A DNA stretch of 38,096 bases from a virus. This document shows positions 7,319-20,900 of the stretch, piece by piece. Below the pieces are notes generated by a model, which ran no database searches, was not told where the DNA came from, and saw only the letters and a program-made list of their open reading frames with translations. The position numbers and the translations under genes were made by a program. The first letter of the stretch is position 1. The number at the start of each line of letters is the position of its first letter. Location: positions 1 to 38,096 of the IMG/VR virus record IMGVR_UViG_3300024356_000018. One strand, given 5' to 3'.

Positions 7319-8928
7319 AGTATAACAGCCCATATTTTATGTAGTTCGAGCCCTTGGTTATCTTCCAGGCTCTTGGCAAAGACAGCATTTGGATCATAGG
7401 GTTCTGTTAAATTGCGCACAGAAGTTGCGTAACCAGCTACGTCACTAGTGACTAATAAATCTCCTTTAGACACTGGACCTTTTACATTCACGGGTATTTT
7501 CCCTCTAAGTGCTAGCGGTAGCCCTTGTTCATCCCCGTTCATCAAATAAGCAGGATTAGTTGAGATAGCACCAGCTACTCTTGAGTCTGCATTAATTGTT
7601 GTAACAGTAATTTCTGCTTCTCCGCCAAAAACTACTACAGTGCCAGCATCATAGGGACTGTCAGGTATATAAATTTCCGCTAAGTCAGCATATTGGGCAC
7701 TAGTGGCTTTGGCGTGCAATGTGTTGAATCTGTTATCAATTTGACCAATGTTGCCTACACTGTTGGAACCTGTTTTCCAGATCTGACTTACTACGAGGTT
7801 AGTAGCAAATTCTCCAGTGGGTACAACTACTTTAGTGTTTGCATTAAGATTAGCTACTGTTACATTACCATTGGCACTTATAATACCAGCAGCTACATTA
7901 CTTGATATTAAATTTCCTAGCAAATTAATGTTGGCAGAAACAATGTTTGCAATTACATTAGCTGTTGATCTTACAAATGCAGTATTAAGTGTTGATATAA
8001 ATGAATTACTAAACCATCTAGAAACATTACCTATGTTTCCTACGTTAGTAGTCAAAGGAATTATATTATTGCCTGAAATAATGTAGGAATCTATATAGCC
8101 ATTGTCTACGTAAATACTTCCATAATTATTTGTGCTATTCCCTAAACTTCCTGAATTATTAGTAAGAGGTGATATCTCTCCCAGTGTAGTTACGTTTCCA
8201 GTAAGAGTGCTTGTTGTGTTTACTATTAATTTATCAGCTGTGATATAATTGCTTATAGTTGCAACGGGTGTGACAATAGATGTGTTTACCTGGATATTGT
8301 CAATGTTGCTATTAGTTGCGGTAAGATTGCCCTGAGTTACTATATCGCCCTGTGCGTAGATATTGCCTACGACACCAACACCACCTGCTACCCTTAATGC
8401 ACCAGTTAAACTAGAGTTAGCTGTAGTGGTATTACTTAGAACTATCTCGCCTGTTCTAAAAGTACCCAAAATACTATTTGCACTTATAGAGCCGTTAGCG
8501 TTACCTACATTAGATCCCCACCACGTAAGAAAATTATTTACAGGATTAAAAACTAGTGCGCCTACGTTTGGTACTGAATTAGCCACATAAAAAAGACGCA
8601 GACCCACACGATTGTTATTTGCAATTACTACGTTAGGCAAACTAAGATTGGCGTCAGTTTGTACTTCAATTAGGTTACTAGAAGACGATATTGATGTTAA
8701 TGAAACACTGGTTTGATTGGGGGCAAAAAGAGTACCTACTACTGTTACGTTGCCTGTATATGTAATATCACCAGTGGAAACATAGCTTTTTAAATTAGCT
8801 AAACTTACCTGATAGGTCATTAAATTACCCGTGGCCAGATTGGAAGCAACCACTGGTATCTGGCCCCCGCTATTAATAAGAGTAGCTACTGTTACGTCAT
8901 TGTTAAGTTGACTAATTTTTACTGACAT
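7315..8928 (-). CDS. Tail fibre-like protein, paralogue of 4999-6498
   Basis: A 537-residue protein starting MSVKISQLNNDVTVATLINS, a common head of short fibre proteins. The long middle is an Asn/Ser/Thr/Val-rich shaft with repeated short motifs such as VGNIG and TSNVG-like turns and strand-forming NVTVxG units. From about residue 409, SAQYADLAEIYIPDSPYD begins the C-terminal domain shared with the 499-residue fibre. Loss of the shaft and retention of the end domain between the paralogues suggests the C-terminal part is a folding, trimerisation or self-cleavage unit. Likely role: attachment to the host surface. A late-type box stands 20 bases upstream, with TTGGATTAAAA before the ATG. Its stop overlaps the following 48-codon gene. 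Confidence 0.75.
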   Translation of the reverse strand: MSVKISQLNNDVTVATLINSGGQIPVVASNLATGNLMTYQVSLANLKSYVSTGDITYTGNVTVVGTLFAPNQTSVSLTSISSSSNLIEVQTDANLSLPNVVIANNNRVGLRLFYVANSVPNVGALVFNPVNNFLTWWGSNVGNANGSISANSILGTFRTGEIVLSNTTTANSSLTGALRVAGGVGVVGNIYAQGDIVTQGNLTATNSNIDNIQVNTSIVTPVATISNYITADKLIVNTTSTLTGNVTTLGEISPLTNNSGSLGNSTNNYGSIYVDNGYIDSYIISGNNIIPLTTNVGNIGNVSRWFSNSFISTLNTAFVRSTANVIANIVSANINLLGNLISSNVAAGIISANGNVTVANLNANTKVVVPTGEFATNLVVSQIWKTGSNSVGNIGQIDNRFNTLHAKATSAQYADLAEIYIPDSPYDAGTVVVFGGEAEITVTTINADSRVAGAISTNPAYLMNGDEQGLPLALRGKIPVNVKGPVSKGDLLVTSDVAGYATSVRNLTEPYDPNAVFAKSLEDNQGLELHKIWAVIL

Positions 8929-8948
8929 TTTTAATCCAATCGTTTCTA

Positions 8949-8956
8949 TATTTATT
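8949..8956 (-). promoter_or_regulatory. Late-type promoter box AATAAATA
   Basis: The minus strand reads AATAAATATAG, 20 bases upstream of the ATG at 8928, with GATTGGATTAAAA between. It lies in the 49-base gap after the giant gene, where a new transcript start makes sense. Confidence 0.55.
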
Positions 8957-8977
8957 AAGATTCATAAACTGCATACT

Positions 8978-11900
8978 TTAAGTTTCCAAACCTTTGATAA
9001 ACTTAACGTAAGGTGTGTTACTGTTAAATAAACCAACGTTTGATGCTGGCGATTCAGCTAGTGTTTCAACAAGAATTACTTCTTCACTAAAGTCTGTAAC
9101 AACTACAACATTCGCCTCAGTAAGTATGGGACTTTCAGTTAACCCCTGCTCGTTAAACACCCCGGTCTGTACCGCACGTTCCACAGTGGTAAACGTATAG
9201 GTTATTGGTGGGCCGCTGTTAGGGCCTTCAAATCTCTTGTTAAACACATTGCCATCTACATAGACTCTGCTGAAAGCAATATTAGCTCTATCTGCTTTAT
9301 TGACTCCTTGCACAACATCAACATTTGCACCGAGATCGTAGAGTGTGGTACCAGCAATATGTTCAATCTGGCCTGTTCCCAGCGTTCCACGACGGATGTT
9401 ACTTAATGTATTAGTGCTAGTATCAATATCCCAGAATGTTATACGTTCTCCATTGATATAAATCACCCCAGGTGATCTATTTGTAGGAGTATTAATAGGT
9501 TTAGTTAATACTTGGCTATTTGCCACTATTATAGTGTTAGAGTTAGCTGTTATATTGCTCACTAACGTAGTTCTATCTAAGACATAGTCTGCTCTATAGT
9601 ATCTGTATAAATCTTCTCCGTCCTGAATTTCGTTAAATCTTGGAAGATTTTTATAGGACTGAATAGATTTGAATATTCTATAGCTGAATACGTTGTTGTT
9701 GGCTTCCCAATAGGGTCTTGACAATTTAGGATAGATTATTGCTGGTTTTAAATTACCACCAGTGACCGTAATCACAGGATTTTCTAAATAGCGTAAACCT
9801 GGCTGCGCTATAGAAATACCTACAATACTTCCAAGATTGTTTAAAATAATACCTTCCGGTGTGATGTTAGCAGTAACCGACGAGTTACCACCTGTTATAG
9901 CTATATTAACAGATGAAATACCTGTCTTAGTATAACCTAATCCCCCATCGACTATAGTAACGCCCTCAAGACCCATACCAGTTAAAGTATACCAATTAGT
10001 GTATTCTAACGATGTAGGATCTACGTTAGCTGTAGTGATAGTCATCATTACTGTGTCAAACATCCTACCAGGCACTAGTTCTTCAGGACTATAACTATTG
10101 TAGGGATCTACATAATCGCCACCATCTATTTCAATTACTGCATCGCTGCTTGTAAAGCCTGTATCAAAAGAAGTATTAGCCAGTGGTGGGCCACCGTCAA
10201 TTATTTTATCTAGTAAATCTTCGTCAAATACAAATATACCTTCATTATTTTTGTATAATCCATCAAAGTAATCAAGGTCAAAATCCTGACTTGCTGTGTC
10301 AAATCCACCAGTTTCCGCAAAATTAGGGCTATCATAAATTACTCGTGGATAATTTACACCCTTTTGAACTAGATCTAGATTACGTCCAGGGCTGCCTAAA
10401 TTGGGATTATAGTAGGCAGTGATTCTATCGTTGGCATTGTTGAAATCTCTACTAGAAAGTTCTGATAGATTTATATCACTAAACAAACTATCACTAGTAA
10501 AACTACTACTTACTCTGTAAGCAACATTATTGTAAGTTAATAACTGATTAGGAATATAGAACGTATTAGGTGTCCAGGCAGCAACATTGCTTGTATAAGT
10601 TATTCTGTCGTAGACTAGAGTAGTCTTAATTTTTCTTACAGTATCATTTTTAAGCACAGGATAAAGTCGTGCTGTAACATTACCTGCGCTTATAGTAATA
10701 TTAGGCAATGTATAATAACCACTACCAGTATGAGTAACCACTACACTAACGATAGCGCCATTGGAAACTATGGCTCTTGCCTGAGCATCATCATTAGTAA
10801 AGCTTCCTGTAAAAGTTAATTTTGGCGGGTCAGAGTAGCCTGATCCCCCATCAATTACCCGCACACTTTCCACATAATAATCGTGGTTGTTTTTCCAATC
10901 GGAATAGATTGTCTGATTAAGGGCTTCAGCATCCTGTGGAAAGTCTGATATACCCAGTGCGTTAGTACTTGGACTACGGAAAAGCGCAAGTTCACTGTCA
11001 TAGTAAGGCACAACATCATAATCGCTTATACCTAGATTGGTATTTTCCGATCTTTCATAGTTAAACACGTACTCCCTAATAGTAGATCTATAAGGCTTAA
11101 CTTCCTCCACATATTTTCTATAGTTGTCCTGATTATTTCTACGATATAACGGTAATTGCTCCAATCGTGCAACTTTATGAACAATGTTTATGAAACTTGT
11201 CTTGAACACCCAGTCCACTAGTTTTTGTTCGTTGAACACATAATACACAAACACAAAGAACAATTCTGTGAACTTAGGACTTAGCTCATTAATAAAAATA
11301 TTATTGCGCAGTGCTTCTAAAATACTTCTTATTTCTACGCTTGGAGTTTTATCAAATGCAGTGGATTCTAGGCTACTTGTATCAAAGCTATAACCATATT
11401 TTTCATAATCATAAAGATTATCTTTAAATTGTATCGTACCTAGTTGAATACCCACAATTTTGAGGTCTGTGTCTGTAACTTCTAATAGTATCCACTTGTT
11501 TTGCCCATTATTGTTAATTTTAACCACATCACCGGTAGTTAGGAAACTATTAATATCGTTGAGGTTTAATACCTCCTGAATTGTGTAATTAGGTACAGTA
11601 AGCTCACTGTATCCAGCGGCATACCAATCCACTGCTTCCCAGAATTCAGTTACATCATAACTTTGAATTCTATGTAGGACCCAACCCTCTTGCCTTTTAC
11701 ATTGATAGAGTGTCCATTTATTATTATAATTACTATCGTTTACAACAAGTACTTTGTAGTTAAGAGGGAAATATAAAGGATTCAAAAAACTAAATTCTGT
11801 GCTGTTTTCGCAACGTAGATCGTACTCACCCAGTGTAATATCAGGTAGAGGTTCTCCTGTGTTAATGGACTCTAGATCGAAGCCTCGGGTAACAACAGTA

Positions 11901-14900
11901 TTTTTTAATACTGTGTTAACAAACTTGACCATTTCTTGTATAGCATTTTGCCTGTAAACAAACATAGACTGGCGTGGTCTATTTTCAATACCGTACTTCA
12001 AGTGAGCTGGCAATGAATTATCTGGAACCACATTGTTATAGGCATCCTGACCACTAATACTGTCTAATAACTTGTTATAAATCGATTGTGGTATACTGGT
12101 AGGCTTATCCACGGTGCTAGAAAGTAAAGCATATTCTCTATGAATAATATCTTCGTTAACACCCAGTGAGTAGTCTATGTGTAAAATAATTTTATCAGAA
12201 ACTATATCTTCAAAAACATTAAACAGTGCCACCGCATCCTCACGGATAACTGCCATATACTTTATGCCACTGGCTCTTGGATTAGAAATATAGTTTGCTA
12301 CCGTAAGAGCACTTAATTTTCTTGTAGAAGTACTAGGCACAGATATTTTATTTTTAACCCAGAAATAATATCTTACCACTGCTAGGTTAGTATTAGTGTC
12401 AACATAATTGACAGTAACGTAGGTATCAGTATACTTTACTTGCCCGTCTCCGTTGAGAGTAGCGTATTGATTAGGTGGGTAATTACTCTCAACCCATTCA
12501 TAGACGTCAATACTACTTCCTGGAAACTGTGCTCCCCAGTTATCTGTTCTATACTTTATAGATCCTTTTTCGTAGTCTATATATCTTACACTTCCTAGAT
12601 CCCACCAAAGTTGACCTACCTGCTGTTTACCCCATTGGTAAGTGTCGCTGAAAGTAATGTCGGATCTAGCAGAGTTATTGTAGACTGCAGGATCATAATC
12701 TGTTTTGTATGTAAGTTCTTGTTCGGCCTGTCCTAGTATTTTACCCTTGGCTGGATCAATATAATCAAGATAGTGTATAACCTGATTTGTGTCCTTGTGA
12801 TATAGGTAGGCTTTTAAGACAGTGTTTACATCTACAGAGGCTTGTTGATTTTCTACTAGATCCCAGCCCTTGGCGCCTGTATCGTTATAAAAATGGAATA
12901 CTGCACCGTTATTACTAGATTGTGATTCAACACTAAATTGGTTCGCTCCCACAAAAAGATTATTACCACGCACTGCTACAGCACTACCAAATTTGATATC
13001 TGTAGCAAAATCCTCAATCAAGTCTTTGGGCACTAGTTGTTGTACAAGACTAAATCTTCCTGGATAATTTACATTTTGTCTGCTATCAGCTAGGTATTGC
13101 ATAGTCCATACAGACCCAGTGGAATAGCTATCACTAAATGTTGTAGTCCCATCGTCATAAGTAGTAGCCCGATCAAGTTGACTAGCTTCAGTATTAGTCA
13201 AATATTTGGTGCTAGAGGTAGTATTAGCAAACCCAGGGTATACATCAAAAGTTGTTTGTTTGTAAGTTTTTGCTTCGGGACTCCCAACTACTATGCCATC
13301 ACTGGAGTCTGTGACTACAACACTATATCCAAACTTATCGTAAGAAGTTGCTGTGGGGTTTTCTATAATTTCCACCTCAGCAAAAACGTCCAGGCCTAGA
13401 TATTCCAAAGGACTTGTTCCTGAAGCTTTTGATGGTAGCACTCTTAATTTGTCAGCGGTAATCACTGCATCACTAGTAATGCGCAGATACCCATTTTCAT
13501 TAGTAGCCGTTACTCCAGGTATTCTTTTATTATTAATATCATTTACTACGCTGTTTAAAGATGTCCCTGTAAATTTAACCACCACGTCATTAATTCTAAT
13601 ACTATCATTGACTACAGCAGTTGGATTAGGATTTTTTCCTAGAATAGTGCCATAGACTCTAGATTGATTTAGTAACCTGTAGATTCTACCTACTTCAAAA
13701 TTATTTTCACTACTGTAGTAAGGAACACCTACATATAGGCTACAGTTGTAGGGGCAAATATCTAGACTGTATCCAAATTGATCTTTGGTTGATACATTAT
13801 TAGTGCCGTATTTTTTCTGTATTAATTCCCAGTTGTTAGATTCAATTTGTATGGTGGTACCATTGGCTGGTTCTGTAACAAAGGTAACAGTATTACCACT
13901 TAGTGTGTAGTCCACATTTATAGTTTGTAACTCACTATTGACCCAGACTTTGTTATTTGAGGTAAGATTGTGTAGAGATACAACTGCATAACTTGTATTA
14001 CTTTGAGTTTTATAAAATTTTTCTACACTGCGGTCGTAGATAGAAATACTACCAGCATCAGTTACACCTAGTACATCGTCACCAGGACTACCCACTGCTA
14101 GCTGTCTACCGTCTGAGCTTGTTGCTACACTAAAACCAAATTTAGAGTTTGCGTTACCGGAAACATTGCCCACTAACTGATAGGATGACTTCTGTGTTAC
14201 TACTAGATTACCAAAGTTTCCGGCAGTATTAATGTTAAAGTTAAATGTTAGTACATTGCCTGTCAGAGTATAATGTCTATAGGGTGCGTAAACGTACTGA
14301 TTGTCCTGGACTACAAGAAAATCTTGATGGCTAGGAGTAAAGTTTAAAGTAAAACTGTTGGAACTAGCAGCTACTTGCCCAGCAGTGAATGATTTCTGAT
14401 TATTTGTAACTTCTCTATATTGATAGATATAGACTTTATTTTCCCCAGGTGCACCAATATAGAGCCATTCGTCATTGGAACTTATTGTTATACTATGGCC
14501 AAATTGTGAAGTGGTATTAGTTGGAGATGCTAATACACTGCGTTCTGAAAGTGAACCTCTTGCATCTTGATCGTATATTACAACTATACCACGGTCGTTA
14601 CTAGTGAAAGGCGCCGAGGCAATAACTATTTGATCTCCATTGGCAACGTCGTGTCCTAGACCCGATATATTTTTAACTCGGCTACTTGATGTTGCTGCCT
14701 CAATATAAGAATCAAACTTATTTTTACTGTAATTTACAATATTTCCCTTGGTGTTAACACCGGGTCTACCAGCAGTAAGGAATTTTCCTGTACTGTTAAG
14801 ACTCAAGGAACTTCCAAGATAGGTATTACTTGTAAGAGTAACCTGTGTAAGAGTTTTTTCCCAGACCCAGGGTTCTGACTTTTGATAAATTGCCCAGTTG

Positions 14901-17900
14901 TCCTGTTGCTCAGCATTTTCAATATAAATTTTGCTACCTGGTTGCCAAGATCCCTGTTGTTGAGCTATATCGCTTAGGTAACTTACCTTGATACTACTTA
15001 GCTTTAGTAGTCTTTGATTTTCATATTCTTGACTTACAAATCCCGTTAAATCAACACCTGTTTTTGCTTTTATAATAAAAGTATCATCGTCAGTTACTGA
15101 TAATACTTCATAAACACCGTTAAATTCGTCTCCATTGTTCAGTAAAATTAAATCATTATTGGATAAATTATGTTTATCTGAAGTATTAACTGACAATTGG
15201 CCGCCAAGTATATTTGTTAAACTTAGTACAAATACTTTTGGATTAGTAACTTGATAGATGTCCCAGACAGATTTATAATTTTTTGCACACCATAAAGTAT
15301 TTCCTACATCTAAAAGGTCCAGTTGTTGCTGACTTAAAGTTGTGGTATTAAGATCAAATACTTTGACATCTATTTCATCAATATCAGCAAAGCCCACAGT
15401 CTGAATATCTTCCTCGTAATTACTGTTAGAATTACGATTTGTAAACAATGGCAAACTTAGTTTATTTGTGGATAGTTTATAAATGCTGTCAGGAGCAGTA
15501 TAAGTTTCGCTGTATACTACACTGTTGTTAGCATTTATTACCAAGCTAGAAGGATTATTTTTGGCATATTGTTCTCTTAGCTGTATCTCAATATACCTAT
15601 TGGTGTCAAGACTTCCATATTCACCAACTTTGAAGGCCCAGTCTTCGTGTATAGTAATATCACTGGTATTATCTTCAAAACTTAATTGTTTTAAGGCGTT
15701 AATTGCTCTACGTGTGCCTTTTTCTCTTATAAATCCTTGGTAAAATTTAACCTGAGAGGTATCGTTAATGCCTAAATTATCTAGATAGGTTCTATTTCTA
15801 TAACCTATTAGTCCTAGACTATATTCATCAAAAATATTATCATCAGTGATTGTGTCAATATTATAGTAATTTGCGCTCTGGCTAGCTAGTGTCCCAAAAC
15901 TAGATAGTAGACCTGTTTTAATTCGAGAACTGTCCACAGGCAACCAGTCTGTAAACACAAACTCGTCCGCGGCAACTAAATTAGATTTAGCAGCATAATA
16001 AAAATTCTTATACTCTACTAGATCGCCACGTAGATAATCCTTGCCTGTGATCCAAGTAGGCACTATTTCACTATTGTATACAAAGCCCGGAATATCAAAA
16101 CTACCTGACCACTCCTGTGTTTTGGCACCTACTAATTTAATTCTATATTGTCTCTGCCCTGTAGCTGGCTCATATATCACATCATTAAACTGTGACTTGT
16201 TGTTAAACACCATAATGTGTTCATATTGAACCGTGTTTAGTTTAGCCAATGCTATTAAAGTATTAGGATTATCTAGGAATATTTTACAGTTATTTCCTAT
16301 TCTGCTAATGTTAAAAGCATCGTAATTTAGTACTTTAAAGTTTTGATCTAGAATACGGCTGTTCCAGGGATCGTTAGTAATTTTATCTACCACAGTGGCT
16401 GAGTTTTCAAATTCTAGAGTATTTGATACTGGACTTAGTACTAATATACTCCCCACTGACCAACCCTGTTGCACCCAGAATAAAAATTCTTCTATACTAA
16501 GTGCCCAATCTCCCACTTTACCTAGAGACTCATTAAAGGTATCAAATCGGAATCCCTGGCTTATTAGAGCTCGTTCATAGCCCGCTATAAAATCACTAAA
16601 TTCCTGTAGCGTTTTAAATTCTGTGCCATAAGGTATGTTTTTAACTCTGCTTAAGAATTGGTTAGGGTATAACACAGTTTCTTTAAGCACTCTAATAGGA
16701 AAACTAGAGCTGCTTGGTGTAGGCGAGGCAATAGTAAAATAAGGTTGACTAACATCATAACCTCGTACACTGTAGCCACTGCTAGTACGTTCTACTATAA
16801 CTGCACTATAAACAGGAGTAAGCACAGGCTGTGACTTTGACACAAAAAGTTTGTAATCATCGTCTGGGATCACCACACCTTGATTTATACTATTAGGACT
16901 ATATTGTTCTGCAATAACCTTAAGCTTTGTTTTATCACTGAACCCTGCCATTCTATAACTTAGTTGTATAGAATAATTTTTTATAAAATCCTTTAGTTTA
17001 TTCTTATCTGTAATCCCTAGTCCTGTTTGTCTATCCGCTATCCAGTTTATGTAACCCGTGGCACGTACAACATTGCCGTTACTGTCTAGGCTGCCATTTA
17101 CTAAAATGTCATCTTGAGTAATACAGCGGTTGGTAGAAGCCACAACATATTGGTCAAGATTTTCATCATATCTATAAGTGCTAGTGGAAACTCCTAATCC
17201 AAAATATTGCGCAGGACTTGCAAGAGCAGCTAAAATCTGGCAGGCAAACGGATAGTTTACGCTTTTACGCCAGGCTGTTTCAACTTTACCCCATTCGCCT
17301 GCTACCCAGGGTTTATCAAAGTCTTGATCACTATAGGTGTTGGTCAATAAGCCTAGTGGGTAAATTATTTCGCCTTGATTATTAACAGGTAAGATTTGTG
17401 AAAGCCCTGGTCTTGCAAATCTAGCATCTTGCTTGACAGTTACTCCGTCTCTAATAATTCCTGATTCGAGATCTTCCCAGAGCAATAGGTTGTCTGATGT
17501 ATAAGGAGCAGGGCCATATTGATCTTGCCACCAAAGAGGTTCTTCACTAAATCCCAGCATCTCCCAGGGTCTAAGATTGGGCTGTTCACAATCATAAAAA
17601 TATTGGAAGCAGGCACGCCAACTTCCTGGCAGTGCTTGTCCTGTTAAAATGTCCGGAGCTCCACCATAATTGTAAGTGCGTGGATCATCAACATTGTAAA
17701 TGTCATTGTTACTATAACTTATACCCAGGGAACCTGTCCAGTTAAGGAAAGTTGTGCTTAAAATTTGTTCCAGTTGATCGATAGAATAATCACGGTTAAG
17801 TTCTTGACGGAATCTACCTGGCTTTGTAGAAAATATATCTATATTGTCTTTATTAAATTCTACTTTGATGTTATTGTATATTCTTTTTTCTAATTCTAGT

Positions 17901-20900
17901 AAAAGATCGTCACGGAAATCATCAAATGCCGGAGTAAGGCTACCATCGTGACCTCTTATCATTTTTACAGGACCGTCTATGTAAGAATAGTCGTCGTAGA
18001 TTTCTGGTGTAAATTTAGGCCATAGCCCAAGTTTAGTAGGTGTCTCTGGAACGTAACAGCCGTCTGTATTATCATACTCAAAAATTGTAATTCTATCACC
18101 TACAGTTAAATTGAAATTATCTTTAAATCTAATTGCAGGAGTGGTTGTTAAAAATTCATAATCTCTGTCCAATAATACCTGAGTTTTGTTATAATACACA
18201 ATTACTGCTTTATTTGACAAAGCTTTAGAATTGAAAACGTTGGACAGTAGGTAGCTTTTTCTTTCTGTATCTAGAACATAGTAAGTAATAACGTTTTTGT
18301 TGCTGCCATAGGGTATCATATCGCTGGCAAACCAAGCAAAACTTTCGTTTTTAACTAGATTTATTTGCGCTAGAATTTTATCTACAGCTAGAATAGGACT
18401 ATCTAGATCTAGATAAGGTTCTGTTACTGCTAGACTCAGAAACTTCTTTTTAAATTTACTGTATTCCTGTTCCGCGTATCTAACACTGTCTACGAAATTA
18501 AATTTTTCGCTACTTAAAAATAATGCAGCAAGACTTACAGGACTAGAATGTTGTAAAATTGTACCTACACCGGTATTAAAATCAATGTCTCTACTATTAT
18601 TGACACCAGGAAAACTTCCTGATAATTCTATTGTACTCTGAGCAAGATTGGTTGCGTGTGATCGCATTTGCCCCAGAGTAATTTCATCAACAATAAAATT
18701 CTGCGCATTATAGTTTAAATTATCTGGAATAATATAAAAACCAATCTGACTGGTTTGCTTACTATAAAAGTTTATATCAATTCTATCGCCGGACGTTAAT
18801 AGGTCAGGATTAATAGTTATGTCGTGTTTGCCACCAAGTCTGTCAGTGATAGTATAGTAGCTGCTATCCAGCTCTTTAAAATTCTGTAGTACACGTATGT
18901 TTTTTCTAGTTATACTTTCTTCTATAGGCACATCTACTAGGAAAATATTATCTTGTCCATTATAGATATAGGGTATATTTTGAAACTGTACAGAAATATC
19001 TCTGATCTTTCTCCAAGTTACAAGTTTTTTAAGTTCTCCTGTGCTAAATTCTCTTAGACTACCCAGTCCTATTTTTTGATTATAGGTTACTCCATCAATG
19101 GTATAATCAAAACTCTGATTCTCAAAGGTATTTTCAAAAACTATATCACCTGATGTAGCAAGATTTTTGTATGCTAACGGGAACCCTAGTACAGAGTCGT
19201 TGGTACCAGTGCCTTGTTTGTAGGCAAATATGCTTGAACCCTGAAATGATGTAGCAAGACTTGTGGGTGGATAGATGCTAGTGTCGCTAAAACTTATACC
19301 ATTGCTATCGTATACATCAAACCGCGGCGGTTGATTTATATTGGTTTTTTGTTGTCCTTCATTCCAATTTTCGCCGTCCCACCAAAAATATTTTCCATTG
19401 TTACTGGATTTTTTGGCCCTAACGCTGGTAAAAGGCACCACTACATCGGGCTCTTCTACTAAATTAATAATAGGCGCTGGATTAAAAGAGTTGATGTCTG
19501 TATCTACAAACACTACTCTGAAAACTTTTTTACGTACTTCGGGATCTAGCTCGCGGGTGAATACTACTCGCATTCCGTCTTCGTATTGAGTACCTGCATT
19601 ATCGTAGGCCGAGGGTTGGCCCTGTATTGATATAAATGGTGTTTCGTGAACTTGGTCTATTATGTCCACAGGCTCTATACCAATATAACCAGAGTTATAT
19701 AATTTTATGTCAGAATTAAACTCAATAATGGGTCTTCTTGCCTTGACTGCTTGTGTAAGTTCTATGTTGGTGTTATTATATCTAGCAGTATCAAACAGTA
19801 CTTGTTGATGGAACCAACGATTAGTCTTACTCCAGGGATTATAGTCTAGACTGCTTCTATTAATTGTAATATAATCTGGGAGATTAATATCCACAACGTC
19901 TGTGGGTAATGTATCTAATTTAGTTACATCCGTTAGCCTAATGGACTTACCCACTCCATCAACATAAAATTCTTTGCCCTTGTAGGTGTCTGATCTAGCT
20001 GCGCTATCAAATCTTACTTTTAGGCCATTCGTAAATTTAACACCATTGGGGCTTGTATAATAGGTTCTGCCCAGTATATCATTTTCTACATTAATTACAT
20101 TATTTTCAATATCAATTATTTTAAAATATCCCCAGGCGCCCTCTCTGCTACCGTTCTGATAGTAAAGTCTATCTAGATTAGCAGTAATATTAGGAATCTT
20201 TTCTAGATAGTCCAGAGAATTTTTGTACCAGGAGGTAGATCTCAATGTCTGTCCACCAGTAATTGTCACTTTGTGCTGATTGGGTATGTCAGCATAGTAA
20301 CTTAACTTTATTCTATATTGTCCATCACCAATGCTTATTAGATTAATCTGCCAGACATCGTAGCGAAGCGCCGAGGTTATAACTTCATCATTGCTAATAA
20401 CATCTAGTGTTAGTGGCAGATCATCACTGGGTATATCGTAATTAACTGTGTCAAAACCCACAGCAGTTTCATCAAAGATGCCTGAAGGATTCCAGGCCTG
20501 TACATCGTTATAAAATTTGTTGAATACCAACAAATTGTTATTAAGTTGTTCGGGAGTGGTTATGCCATCTATACCACCAAATCTCTCAACAATATTATCC
20601 AGTGTCTGATTATAAACGTCTGCAAATTCTAAATCCGAGGTGTATAATGTTAAATTATCAGGAAGATCTACAGCGGGCAAATTAAGGAAAAAATCCTGTG
20701 AATTTTTCAGTGGCACATTAAATGTTATTGTGCCATTACTTGTACCATTATTACTTACACCTAGGATATCTCGAGTACTAATAGTGGGGTCAGTCTGCTT
20801 AACTCCCGAAGTTCCTTGTTCAGTTTGAATCCAGAAGCCTTCTCCCACTTGGTCGATTTCAAAAGTATAAGTTCCGCCTCGTGCTAGAGTTATGTCAGGG

